Below are positions 14,688-23,057 of a stretch of DNA of 25,184 bases, in pieces. This stretch comes from Baffinella frigidus (lineage: Eukaryota > Cryptophyceae > Cryptomonadales > Baffinellaceae). The translations under genes were made by a program, and so were the position numbers. Position 1 is the first letter of the stretch, and every line of letters begins with the position of its first letter. The stretch lies in assembly GCA_026770585.1 (NCBI GenBank), contig MU646845.1:3928-29111 (forward strand). Direction: 5' to 3'. The notes beneath the pieces are model-generated. The model saw only the letters and a list, made by a program, of their open reading frames with translations, was not told where the DNA came from and did no database searches.

Positions 14688-14807
14688 CACAGGGGTACCT
14701 CGCTCATAAGAAACGCCAACCCCCTAGGACCACCATAGTGCCCTGGGCATAGCCCTACTGTAGGGTCATAGGGGGAGGCAGTTTCTTGCGAGCGAGATTC
14801 CCCTGTA
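14688..14807. mobile_element. MITE family B, copy B3
   Basis: CAGGGGTACCTCGCTCATAA to TTGCGAGCGAGATTCCCCTG, with the CCTAGG core and CTACTGTAGGG. Confidence 0.85.
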
Positions 14808-14852
14808 ATCTTACGTTTGGATTCCGCTCTGTCGCATCCAGGAGTTTGCAAT

Positions 14853-14973
14853 TACAGGGGTACCTCGCACAAGAAACCGACCTTCCCTAGGACCCTACAG
14901 TAGGACCATGCCTATGGCCCTACGGTGGTCCTAGAGGGGGGGGGCGGTTTCTTATGAGCGAGGTACCTCTGTA
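14853..14973. mobile_element. MITE family B, copy B4
   Basis: TACAGGGGTACCTCGCACAA to TATGAGCGAGGTACCTCTGT. It lies just before the TTGTTCGATGCCCG segment of the broken alpha-chain copy. Confidence 0.85.
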
Positions 14974-15037
14974 CAACCTCGCCCCGGTTGTCACCTTGTT
15001 CGATGCCCGTGGAGGCTGCACCTGCGAGAACACGGAA

Positions 15038-15265
15038 TACAGGGGTACCTCGCTCATAAGAAAGCACCCCCCCCCCCTAGGACCACCATAGAGCCCTAGG
15101 TATGATACCCCTTAAGTGACCAGTAGGCTCATACGCCCTACGGTAGGGTCCTAGGACCTGCCTACGGCGAGTCAGGGCGATTAATCGCCCTATGGCCACT
15201 TAAGGGATATCCCTCCTGTAGGGTCCTAGGAGGGGGCGCTTTCTTATGAGCGAGGTACCCCTGTA
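15038..15265. mobile_element. MITE family B, copy B5, carrying A5
   Basis: Outer TIRs TACAGGGGTACCTCGCTCAT and ATGAGCGAGGTACCCCTGTA. The element is about 100 bp longer than other B copies because A5 is inserted in its core. It splits the codon series GAA-TAC of the alpha-chain pseudogene. Confidence 0.9.
15106..15209. mobile_element. MITE family A, copy A5, nested in B5
   Basis: TACCCCTTAAGTGACC to GGCCACTTAAGGGATA, with the CCTAGG and CTACGGTAGGG core. It sits where other B copies read straight from GCCCTAGG(T/C)AT to the CTGTAGGGTCC half. Confidence 0.85.
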
Positions 15266-15329
15266 CAGGGGTATCACGAAACCGGACGATGACACGATGT
15301 ACATGTATGCCAAGATCCAGATGGCCAAA

Positions 15330-15469
15330 GTCGATCTCTGTCCGAGTCAAGTTGGGCGCGTCATAAAATACATTTAGTCGTCTAAATGTATTTAATTTGT
15401 ACTGGGGCACCTGCTCTAAAACTAAGAACGACGCGGCCATATTTACCCGGATAGAGCCAGATGTAGAAG
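15330..15469 (+). other. Intron-like insertion in the alpha-chain copy
   Basis: Begins GTCGATCTCTG and ends GATGTAGAAG, placed so that removal joins GCC-AAA to GTT-GCC-GCT in frame. The intact paralog has no interruption at this point. It contains a foldback, AAATACATTTAG/CTAAATGTATTT (15366-15391). It may be a real newly gained intron or a neutral insertion. Confidence 0.5.
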
Positions 15470-15515
15470 GTTGCCGCTGGCAACGCCGATGCGGTCCTCC
15501 TCTGAACAGGGGAGG

Positions 15516-15577
15516 GGGGCTTGATGTGATCCGAAAGGAAGCATGGCCTTTCTACAGAACAAGTGCCGGTGTCCGCC
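15516..15577 (-). repeat. Repeat family M, copy M7
   Basis: CTTGATGTGATCCGAAAGGA, then AGCATGG, ACAGAACAAG and GTGTCCGCC. This is an inverted M copy, cut at TA by B6. Confidence 0.65.
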
Positions 15578-15698
15578 TACAGGGATACCTCGATTACAAG
15601 AAAACGCCTCCCCGTAGGACCCTACAGTAGGCCTATGCCTAGGGCCCTATGGTCGTCCTAGGGGGGTGACGTTTTCTTGTAATCGAGGTACCCCTGTA
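15578..15698. mobile_element. MITE family B, copy B6
   Basis: TACAGGGATACCTCGATTAC to TTGTAATCGAGGTACCCCTG. It is a subtype with CGATTACAAG in place of CGCTCATAAG on both arms, so the two arms have changed together. The right arm of B11 has the same variant. Confidence 0.85.
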
Positions 15699-15726
15699 AA
15701 GGTCCCACGGCATTCTCGGGGACATC

Positions 15727-16013
15727 TGCAGGGTACCCCGCTCATAAGAAAGCGCCCTCCCCCTAGGACCACCGTACAGGGGTACCTCGCTCATAAGAAA
15801 CGCCCACCCCCCTAGGACCTCCATAGGACCCTAGGCATGGTCCTACATGTACTGTAGGGTCCTGGGGGGGGGCGGTTTCTTATGAGCGAGGTACCCCTGT
15901 ACCCCGCTCATAAGAAAGCGCCCTCCCCCTAGGACCACCGTAGGGCCCTAGGCATAGGCATACTGTACATGTGTCTTGGGGGAGGGGGGTTCTTATGGCA
16001 AGGTACCCCTGTA
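15727..16013. mobile_element. MITE family B, copy B7, split by B8
   Basis: The left piece (15727-15774) has GGGTACCCCGCTCATAAGAA. The right piece (15902-16013) restarts at the same place and runs to AAGGTACCCCTGTA. A 43-bp segment (15734-15776) is repeated exactly at 15900-15942 on the two sides of B8. Confidence 0.75.
15775..15901. mobile_element. MITE family B, copy B8, nested in B7
   Basis: TACAGGGGTACCTCGCTCAT to TATGAGCGAGGTACCCCTGT, flanked by TA. Complete TIRs and core (CATGTACTGTAGGG). Confidence 0.88.
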
Positions 16014-16057
16014 GGCGCTCCGCTGCTAGGATACTCCCTTATGGGTGCTGGCTCGCC

Positions 16058-16179
16058 TACAGGGGTACCTCGCCCATAAGAAAGCGCACTCCCCTACGAC
16101 CCCACAGTAGGCCTATGTCTAGGGCCCACTGGTGGTCCTAAGAGGCGGGGCTCTTTTTTATGAGGGAGGTACCCCTGTA
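16058..16179. mobile_element. MITE family B, copy B9
   Basis: TACAGGGGTACCTCGCCCAT to ATGAGGGAGGTACCCCTGTA, with a more diverged core. Confidence 0.85.
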
Positions 16180-16198
16180 GCATCGTCCCGGGGGGATG

Positions 16199-16304
16199 TT
16201 CCTTTAGGTCCTTTAGGTTTTAATTTCTCCCAACATACGCCAACGACACGCCCTTCCGTAGAAAGGACTGCAGAGAAAGCATTTTTGCTTTCGGATCTCA
16301 ACGG
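16199..16304 (+). repeat. Repeat family M, variant copy M5
   Basis: CCTTTAGGTCCTTTAGGTTT, then CAACATACGCCAACGACACG, CTGCAGAG and AAAGCATTTTTGCTTTCGGA. The last piece is also found at 12845 inside the retroelement-like frame. 16305-16357 is an unplaced GC-rich piece (CCTCGAGGTCGGATGGCACG). Confidence 0.7.
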
Positions 16305-16357
16305 CTAGGTCCCCACGGGCGAGTCCTTCCTCGAGGTCGGATGGCACGACCATCGCT

Positions 16358-16451
16358 GGAAAACGCCACCCCCTAGGACCCTACAGTAGGCCTATGCCTG
16401 GGGCCCTATGGTGGTTCTGTGGTGGGGGGCGCTTTCTTATGAGCGAGGTAC
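16358..16451. mobile_element. MITE family B, copy B10, without termini
   Basis: Core and inner arms only (AAACGCCACCCCCTAGGACC to TTTCTTATGAGCGAGGTAC). Both CAGGGG ends are gone. Confidence 0.75.
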
Positions 16452-16493
16452 GCAACCCCTCTGGGCAGATTGGCTGGCCGAAGCGGCACGCGG

Positions 16494-16570
16494 ATCCTTT
16501 AGGTCCTGTAGGTTCTTCGAGTTCCCAACATAGGGGGGCGCTGGAATTTATTTGCAGAGAAGCCATGCTT
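16494..16570 (+). repeat. Repeat family M, copy M6
   Basis: ATCCTTTAGGTCCTGTAGGT, then TCCCAACATAGG, GCAGAG and AAGCCATGCTTCC. 16571-16688 holds AT-rich unique sequence. Confidence 0.7.
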
Positions 16571-16688
16571 CCAGTTCTGGAATGTAAAATGTCTGTGTCC
16601 GTAAAACAATCTCTCTATTTCTCTTTCTCTAGCACCTACCCCTGATAGAGCATAGCCTTTCCGGGGGAATACATTGCGGCGATGTTGG

Positions 16689-16854
16689 TAGAGCGCTGTG
16701 CAGAGAAGTTGGCCACCGGAAATTGGGGAAATTGGAGCCATTTGTCCACTTTAGAGAAATTATTGGTACTAAATTTCTCAAAAGTTGACAGCATGGCTCC
16801 AATTTCTCGATTTTCCATTATTTCCCGTGACCAACTTCTCTGCACAGCGCTCTA
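16689..16854. mobile_element. MITE family D, copy D2
   Basis: Bounded by TA. GAGCGCTGTGCAGAGAAGTT pairs with AACTTCTCTGCACAGCGCTC. It is better preserved than D1. Confidence 0.88.
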
Positions 16855-16944
16855 TCAGTGCAGGTCTCTCTCTTTTTTTAAGAGAGGGAGATAGAATCCA
16901 TCCGGGAAAAGCTCGTAAGAGCGGCCGACAGGGGGTACAGTGTG

Positions 16945-17053
16945 TACAGGGGTACCTCGCTCATAAGAAAACGCTTCCCCCTAGGGACCCCCATAGGGCC
17001 CTACTGTAGGGTCCTACGGGGAGGCGTTTTCTTGTAATCGAGGTACCCCTGTA
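16945..17053. mobile_element. MITE family B, copy B11 (mixed arms)
   Basis: The left arm has the standard CGCTCATAAG form; the right arm has the variant CTTGTAATCGAGG. The core is shortened to CCCTACTGTAGGG. Mismatched subtypes suggest recombination between copies. Confidence 0.85.
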
Positions 17054-17190
17054 GCACAATGCGGAAGGCATGTGCAGCGTTGACGCTGGCTGCCTGGCAC
17101 GCGACATCGAGGAAAGGTTGACTAAACAAGTCGATGGGAACGTCCTAGTACAGGATGGAGGCTGGAGGCCCGCGTACCCATCTCTCTTCC

Positions 17191-17287
17191 TAGTGGCTAT
17201 ACGTCTCGAGGTAGTGAATTCACTGTAAAATCAGTGGATTTGTACCAGATCACGGCCTGTTCAAATGGCCCAGACGTATAGCCACTA
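17191..17287. mobile_element. TIR element, family Q
   Basis: TAGTGGCTATACGTCT at the left and AGACGTATAGCCACTA at the right, perfect 16-bp arms ending in TA. The only copy in the window. Confidence 0.75.
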
Positions 17288-17357
17288 GAGAAGCGTTCTA
17301 GCGCCTGCCTGCCGCTTGGATGCACTGGACTGGTACTTGAGTGCGGGGGGGGATATG

Positions 17358-17455
17358 TTTCTTCTGGAATCTGGCAACGCAAATTACTACACAAATGCTT
17401 TACTGTTACAAGTATGACCCAACTGTGCAGTAATTTTTGTTGTCAGATTCTGGGG
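17358..17455. repeat. Inverted repeat, family R
   Basis: TTCTGGAATCTGGCAACGCA and AATTACTACACA at the left pair imperfectly with TGTGCAGTAATTTTTGTTGT and CAGATTCTGG at the right. A further TTCCCCCAGAAGAATCTGG lies just outside (17467-17485). Confidence 0.6.
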
Positions 17456-17510
17456 GGGAAATGAATTTCCCCCAGAAGAATCTGGACCCTCCCGCGCCAA
17501 GCCCTCACGC

Positions 17511-17637
17511 TACAGGAGTAACTCGGTCATAAGAAACCGCCGCCCCCTAGGACCCTACAGTAGGCCCATGCCTAGGGCCCTATGGTTGCCCTAGGGGGGG
17601 GGCAGCTTCTTATATAAATGAGCGAGGTACCCATGTA
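17511..17637. mobile_element. MITE family B, copy B12
   Basis: TACAGGAGTAACTCGGTCAT to ATGAGCGAGGTACCCATGTA, with a small TATAAA-containing insertion in the right arm. Confidence 0.85.
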
Positions 17638-17747
17638 GCAGTGCCGCAACACGGTCGTGCGCTGGCTGTGGAACAGAGGCAGCCCATGCCGGTCCCGCAT
17701 AAGCCCACAACCCTGACTCCTACATCATAAACACTAGACACTAGACA

Positions 17748-20477
17748 CAAAATCCTGCACCTTAAGCCCTGAAACCTTAACACGAAACCCGAAACCCGAA
17801 ACCCGAAACCCGAACCCCTAAACCCTGAACCCTGAACCCTGAACCCTCAACCATGAACCCTCAACCCTCAACCCTCAACCCGGAACCATGAACCCGAAAC
17901 CCGAAACCCGAAACCCGAAACCCGAAATCTTCAACCCGAAACCCGAAACACTAAATACCAAACACTCAACACCAAACAGTAAACATTCAACTCTGAACCC
18001 TAAACACTAAACACTAAGACCTAAACCCTAAAACCTTGTACCCAAACCCCTAACCCCTGAATCTCTATACCCTAAAACCTAACCCCTGAACCCTGAACCC
18101 CAAACCATAAACCCTAGACTCCAAACACTAACCCCCAAACCCTACACCCTACACCCTAATCCCTAAACCCTGAACTCTAAAAACTTGAAACCCTAAACCC
18201 TAAACTTTAAACCATGAACCCTCAAATCTCCACCCTAAACTCTAAACCCTAAACCCTAAACACTCGACACTCAAAATTGAACACCCAACACTCAACACTC
18301 AACACCCTGAGCCCTAAACCTTCAATCCTGAACTCTAAATTCTAAACAGAAAAAAACAGACACTAGACAGTGAACACTAAACAGTAAAAACTAAACACTG
18401 AACACTAAACACTGAACACTAAATCCCAAAACCTGAACCCTAAACCCTGAACCTTAAACATTAACCCAAAAACCTAAACCCCAAACCCTCATCCCTAAAA
18501 CCGAAATCCTGAACGCTAAATCCTAAACCTTACATACTGAACCATAAATCTTAAAACATTAAAACTAACCCCTACATCCTACACCCTACACCCTACACCC
18601 TATACCCTAAACCCAAAACACTAAACACTAAACCCTATACCCTCAACCCTCATCACCAAACCCTAAACGTTAAACGCTATACCCTGAATCATCCTAAACC
18701 CTAAACCATGAACACTCAATCCTGAATCCTAGGCATTGAACCCTATACCCTGTAATCCAAACCTTAATCTCTAAACCCTACACCCTACACCCTAACCCCT
18801 AAACCCTGAACTCTGAAACCTTAACCCTAAACCCTAAGCCCTAATCTTTAAACCCTGATGCCTCAACCCTAACCTCTAAACCCTAAACCCCGAACCCTAA
18901 CCCCCAAAACCTAAAACCCAAACACTGAACACTAAACACTAAAACCTAAATCAGAAATCCTAAACCCTAATCCCTACACCCTGAACACTAAACACTAAAC
19001 ACTAAACCCCAACCCGAATCCCTAAACCCTCAATCCTGAACACTAAACCCTACTTCCGAAACCCTAACCCCATAAACCCTTAACCCTGAACACTAAACCC
19101 TGAAACACTCTCAACCCTCAACCCTGAACCCTGAATCCTAGAAATTGAACCCCATACCCTTAAACCCGAAACAGAATCCCTAAACTCTCAACCCTCAACA
19201 CTGCAACCTCTACACCCTCAACCCTCAACCCTAAACCCTAAACCCTAAACCCTAAACCCTCAACTCTCAACCCTCAACACTGCACCCTAAACCCTAATCT
19301 CTGAACCCTGATCCTGAAACCCTGAAACCCCAACCTCTAAACCCTATACCCTAAACCCTTAAACCCTGAATCCCTAATCCTTAAACTCCGAATCCCTAAA
19401 CCCCAAACTCTAAACCCTATACCCTGAACCCTAAACCCTAAACCCTAAACCATCAACCCTAAGCCCTGAACCCTAAACCCTAAACGCTGAACACCAAACA
19501 CTAACACACCCTGCACCCCAAACCCTAAACCCTCACCTCTGAATCCTAGACACTGAACACTACACCCAAAACCCCACACATTAATCCCTACACCCTAAAC
19601 CCTAAACCCTAAACTCTCAAGCCTAAACCCTAAACCCTGCAACACGAACCATAAACCGTGAATCTTGCGCCTTGAACCCTTAACCATCAACCATCAACCC
19701 CAAACCCTAAACCCTCAACCCTCAACCATAAACCCTAAACCTAAAACCCTACACCCTAGATCCTAAACAGCAAACTCTAAACCCTGAACCCAAATCCCCA
19801 AACCTGAACTCTGAAACCCGAACCAAAAAATATTCGACACTAAACACCAAATACTAAATACTAAACACTGAACAATGAAACCTGAATCCTAAACCAGGAA
19901 CCCTACAGCCTCAAGACTAAACTATAAACACTTAAATCCAATCCCAATACCCTAAAACCTAACCCCTAAACCCAGAACACTACACCTAACCCGTGAACCC
20001 TGTACCCTGAACACTTAACCCTCAGCCATAAACTCTGTACCCTAGACCCTAAACCCTAAACCGTAAACCCCAAACCCAAAACATAAACCCTAAACCATAA
20101 CCCCTAACCATAAACCCTGAACCCCAATCATTCAAACTTAAACCCTAACTCCTCAACTGAACCCAAAAACCCCAAGCCCCCAGGCCTAAACTTTCAACCC
20201 TTGACCCTAAACCCTGAGCCCTAAGCCCTAAACCCTAAACTCTAAACTCTAAACCCAAAACCAACAACCCTAAGCCCCAAACTCTAAACCCTAAACCCCA
20301 AACCTACAACCCAATCCCAAATTCCAAACCTTTTCCCCCAAAGTCCAAACCCTAACACCTAACCCTTGAAACCTAAACCCTGAATCCTAAACCCCAAACC
20401 CTCATCCCAAAAACACAAACCCTAAACCTTACACCCTTAACCCTAAATCCTTAACTCTCAACACTAGATACTAAACC

Positions 20478-20516
<39 letters not shown>

Positions 20517-21595
20517 ACCCTAAACCCTAAACCCTAAACCCTACACCCTCAGCCCTGAGCCCTTAACCCTGAACCCTAAACCCTATTCCCGAACCACTGA
20601 ATCCTGAACCCTGAACCTTAAACCCCACAACCTCAACCCCAAACCCCAAACCCTAAACCCTGAACTCTGAACCCTGAACCCTAAACCCTTAACCCCAAAC
20701 CCTTAACCCCAAACCCGAAACCCTAAACCTTTACACCTATCCCCCCCAGATCCTAAACCTAAAACCACCAAATCCAAAACCCAAAACTCAAAACCCTAAC
20801 CCCTAGCCCCTAAACCCTGAACCCTAAACCATAAACACTAATACCTAAACCCTAAACCCTAAACCCCAAACCCTAAACCCTAAATCCTAAACTCCAAACC
20901 CTAAACCCGAAACCCTAACCAAACCTAAACCATAAACTAAACCTTGAACTCTGAACTCCAAACCCTGGACCCTAACCCCTTAAGCCCCAAGGCCTTCACT
21001 CTCAACCCTAAACTCTCAACACCCAGCCTAAAGCTCTAAGCTCTGAGACCCTAAACCCTCAACCCTTTCTCTTAACCCCAAACCCCCAAACCCTCAACCC
21101 CCAACCCTCAACCCTCAACCCTCAACCCTAAATTCAAATCCCTCAACCCTAAACCTTGAACCATGAACCCTGAACTCAACCGTGACCCCCAAACCCTGAA
21201 CCCTAAACCTGAAATCCTACCCCCCCCAAACCAAAAACCCAAACCCCCCAAACCCTAAACCCCAAACCCAAAACCCTAAGCCCCAACACCCAAACCCGGA
21301 ACCCTAAGCCCTCATCCCAAACCCTACACCCTCAACCCAAAACTCTAACCCCTCATCCCTAACACCTAAACCCTAAACCTTAAAACCTGAACCCCAAACC
21401 CTTATCCCTAAATCCCAAAACCCAAACCTTAAACCCTGAACTAAACCCTAAGCCCTCAACCCTCAACCCAAAATCCTACACCCTCAACCGTAAACCCTCA
21501 ACCCTCAACCCTAAATCCTGAACCCTGCACCCTGAACCCTCAACCCGAAACCCTTAACCCTTAACCCCAAACCCTACACCTTAAAATGCTAAACC

Positions 21596-21654
<59 letters not shown>

Positions 21655-21738
21655 GACCCTCGACCCTCAACCCTCAACCCCCAACCCTAAACTCTAAACC
21701 CTAAACCCTAAACCCTAAACCCCAATCTCTAAACCCAT
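17748..21738 (+). repeat. 4-kb block of degenerate telomere-like heptamers
   Basis: Almost every base belongs to a 6-8-base unit related to CCCTAAA, all with the C-rich strand on plus. Variants dominate in zones: CCCGAAA near 17776-17815 and 17890-17930, CACTAAA near 18370-18420, CCCTCAA near 20475-20520 and 21590-21690, with perfect CCCTAAA patches between. Perfect arrays are short. No gene, transposon end or open frame of note lies inside. It is interstitial, with unique sequence on both sides. Confidence 0.95.
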
Positions 21739-21742
21739 ACAG

Positions 21743-21800
21743 CGTAGGAGCGTACTGTAGGCCTACGCCAAAGAGCCTGGGACCACCCTACGAGCGGTGT
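21743..21800. repeat. Isolated MITE core sequence
   Basis: GTACTGTAGGCCTACGCC, then GCCTGGGACCACCCTACGAG. This resembles the core of families A, B and L but carries none of their TIRs. Confidence 0.4.
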
Positions 21801-21945
21801 GACAACTTAGTTTCGAGTGATAATTTACTGTTGTTCGTGTGACAACTTAATTTTGTGAGCTTGTACGCCTCTGATTCGCAGATGCGTGGAGGTCCGCAAC
21901 ATCTGCGGCACCTAGAAGCTTCTAGTTGTTCTAGATGTTGCGAAG
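21800..21945. repeat. Direct repeat and hairpin
   Basis: GTGTGACAACTTA(G/A)TTT occurs at 21799 and 21839. CGCAACATCT (21896) pairs with AGATGTTGCG (21934) around GCTTCTAG-type palindromes. No coding is supported from 21740 to 22170. Confidence 0.6.
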
Positions 21946-22005
21946 CCCCTAGAATGTGTCTTCTCGCACTGTCCGGCTACCCCTGAGGTGGCGGAGGTAA
22001 TTAGG

Positions 22006-22102
22006 GATTAGGGTTTCGGGTTTCGGGTTTCGGGTTTCGGGTTTCGGGTTTAGGGTCTAGGGTCTAGGGGTTTAGGGTTTAGGTTTTAGGGTTTAAAGTT
22101 TC
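22006..22102 (-). repeat. Opposite-polarity heptamer run
   Basis: TTTCGGG about six times, then TTTAGGG-type units on the plus strand, the reverse polarity of the 4-kb block 270 bp to its left. CCCGAAA is also one of the zonal variants in that block. Confidence 0.9.
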
Positions 22103-22171
22103 TCACGGACGCAGACACACACTCTTCGGTGTTTGCAGCAAGACACACTGTGTAGTTCATCCACACGCCCC

Positions 22172-22293
22172 TATCCCTTAAGTGGCGAGTAGGCTTTTAC
22201 GCCCTACCGTAGGGCGCTAGCACCTGCCTAGGACCTCAGGGGGTCACCTGCCTAGGACCTCAGGGGGTGGAACCCCTCGCCACTTAAGGGATA
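22172..22293. mobile_element. MITE family A, copy A6
   Basis: TATCCCTTAAGTGGCG to CGCCACTTAAGGGATA. It is longer than its relatives because CACCTGCCTAGGACCTCAGG is tandemly duplicated in the core. The third TIR base pair from the inner end has changed on both arms together. Confidence 0.88.
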
Positions 22294-22358
22294 CTGCGAC
22301 GGAAGAGAGACATGCATGGATGCCAGCACAGAGACACCGACCTGTGTTACTGTAGACC

Positions 22359-22622
22359 AACACGGCCACCATGTATTTCCTTCCTACCTAGAGAGAGGGT
22401 TCGGTGCGGAATCATGTGGGCAGGCGTGTGTGCTTCACCCATGTTTCAGCGGCGAGAGAGAGAAAGAGAGTCTGAGCGAGAGAGTCTCAGACAGAGAGAG
22501 CGAGAGAGAGCGAGAGCGAGAGAGAGAGAGTGTGTGTGTGCGAGAGAGAGAGCGAGAGAGCGAGTGAGACCCCTGTAGTAGAGAGAGATCTTTATTAATG
22601 CCAACACGGCCGCCATGTATTA
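22359..22622 (+). repeat. 20-bp direct repeats around a GA microsatellite
   Basis: CAACACGGCC(A/G)CCATGTATT occurs at 22359 and 22603. Between them 22452-22567 is (GA)n with CGAGAG and TGTG interruptions. Reading frames through the microsatellite give only R/E runs and are not supported as genes. Confidence 0.8.
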
Positions 22623-22699
22623 ATGATACACACCGTAGACACCATGTACCCCCCCCCTCGGAGGCCTATTACCAGCAGAACTTAACGGGAGGTCACGCA

Positions 22700-22765
22700 C
22701 GCTCATCTAGGACCTCACCTCTTCTTCTTTGATTTATTACTGTCGATACAGGTCCTAGATAGGCC
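22700..22765. repeat. Small inverted repeat
   Basis: ATCTAGGACCT (22704) pairs with AGGTCCTAGAT (22750) around a pyrimidine-rich, AT-rich loop. Unclassified. No gene is supported between 22300 and 22840. Confidence 0.5.
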
Positions 22766-22844
22766 CTCAAGCCTTGAGTTGGGTGATACAATAGTCTATG
22801 CACCTCAAGAAACCGACGACTGGACTGCGATCCTCTGCACCAGG

Positions 22845-22928
22845 GGGCTTGATGTGATCCGAAAGGAAGCATGGCTGTTCTGCAGAATCAGTTCCGGTGT
22901 CCGCCTATGTTGGGAGTTAAAAAGAACC
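22845..22928 (-). repeat. Repeat family M, copy M8, interrupted by B13
   Basis: CTTGATGTGATCCGAAAGGA, then AGCATGG, TGCAGAA, GGTGTCCGCCTATGTTGGGA and AAAGAACC. It resumes after B13 at 23052 with AAGGACCTAAAG. This is the fullest inverted M copy. Confidence 0.75.
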
Positions 22929-23051
22929 TACAGGGGTACCTCGCTCAGAAGAAACCGCCCCCCCCTAGGACCCTACAGTAGGGCTATGCCTAGCGTCCTA
23001 CGGCGTTCCTGGGGGGGGGGGGCGGTTTCTTATGAGCGAGGTACCCCTGTA
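22929..23051. mobile_element. MITE family B, copy B13, with a provable TA duplication
   Basis: CAGGGGTACCTCGCTCAGAA to TTATGAGCGAGGTACCCCTG, flanked by TA on each side inside repeat M8. The uninterrupted M copies (12023-12045 region) read AAGAACCTAAAGGACC on the reverse strand with a single TA. Confidence 0.92.
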
Positions 23052-23057
23052 AAGGAC

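Larger units (their letters stand above)
14816..15505 (+). pseudogene. Second phycobiliprotein alpha chain, broken by insertions
   Basis: Coding pieces line up with exon 2 of the intact gene. 14974-15040 reads NLAPVVTLFDARGGCTCENT and EY. 15266-15329 reads ITKPDDDTMYMYAKIQMAK. 15470-15505 reads VAAGNADAVLL and TGA. Interruptions are MITE B4 (14853-14973) upstream of the first piece, B5 with A5 nested inside it (15038-15265), and a 140-bp GT...AG segment (15330-15469). Removing one TA-to-TA unit of B5 and the GT...AG segment restores a continuous alpha-chain-like frame. The C-terminus is about nine residues shorter than in the intact gene. No exon 1 is visible. It retains the RGGC motif with the bilin cysteine, so it decayed after sharing that trait. 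Most likely a pseudogene. Confidence 0.75.

Noticed and set aside
14382-17637. A CRISPR array, because of many similar palindromic repeats
   Set aside because: The copies are complete TIR elements of 100-190 bp at irregular spacing with TA flanks, in a eukaryotic genome. There are no regular spacers and no cas genes.
17748-21738. A chromosome end (telomere)
   Set aside because: The heptamers are heavily diverged and mixed, and unique sequence, MITEs and genes lie on both sides, so it is interstitial.
22312-22578. Arg/Glu-rich open frames
   Set aside because: They translate a GA microsatellite. No splice or codon evidence supports them.
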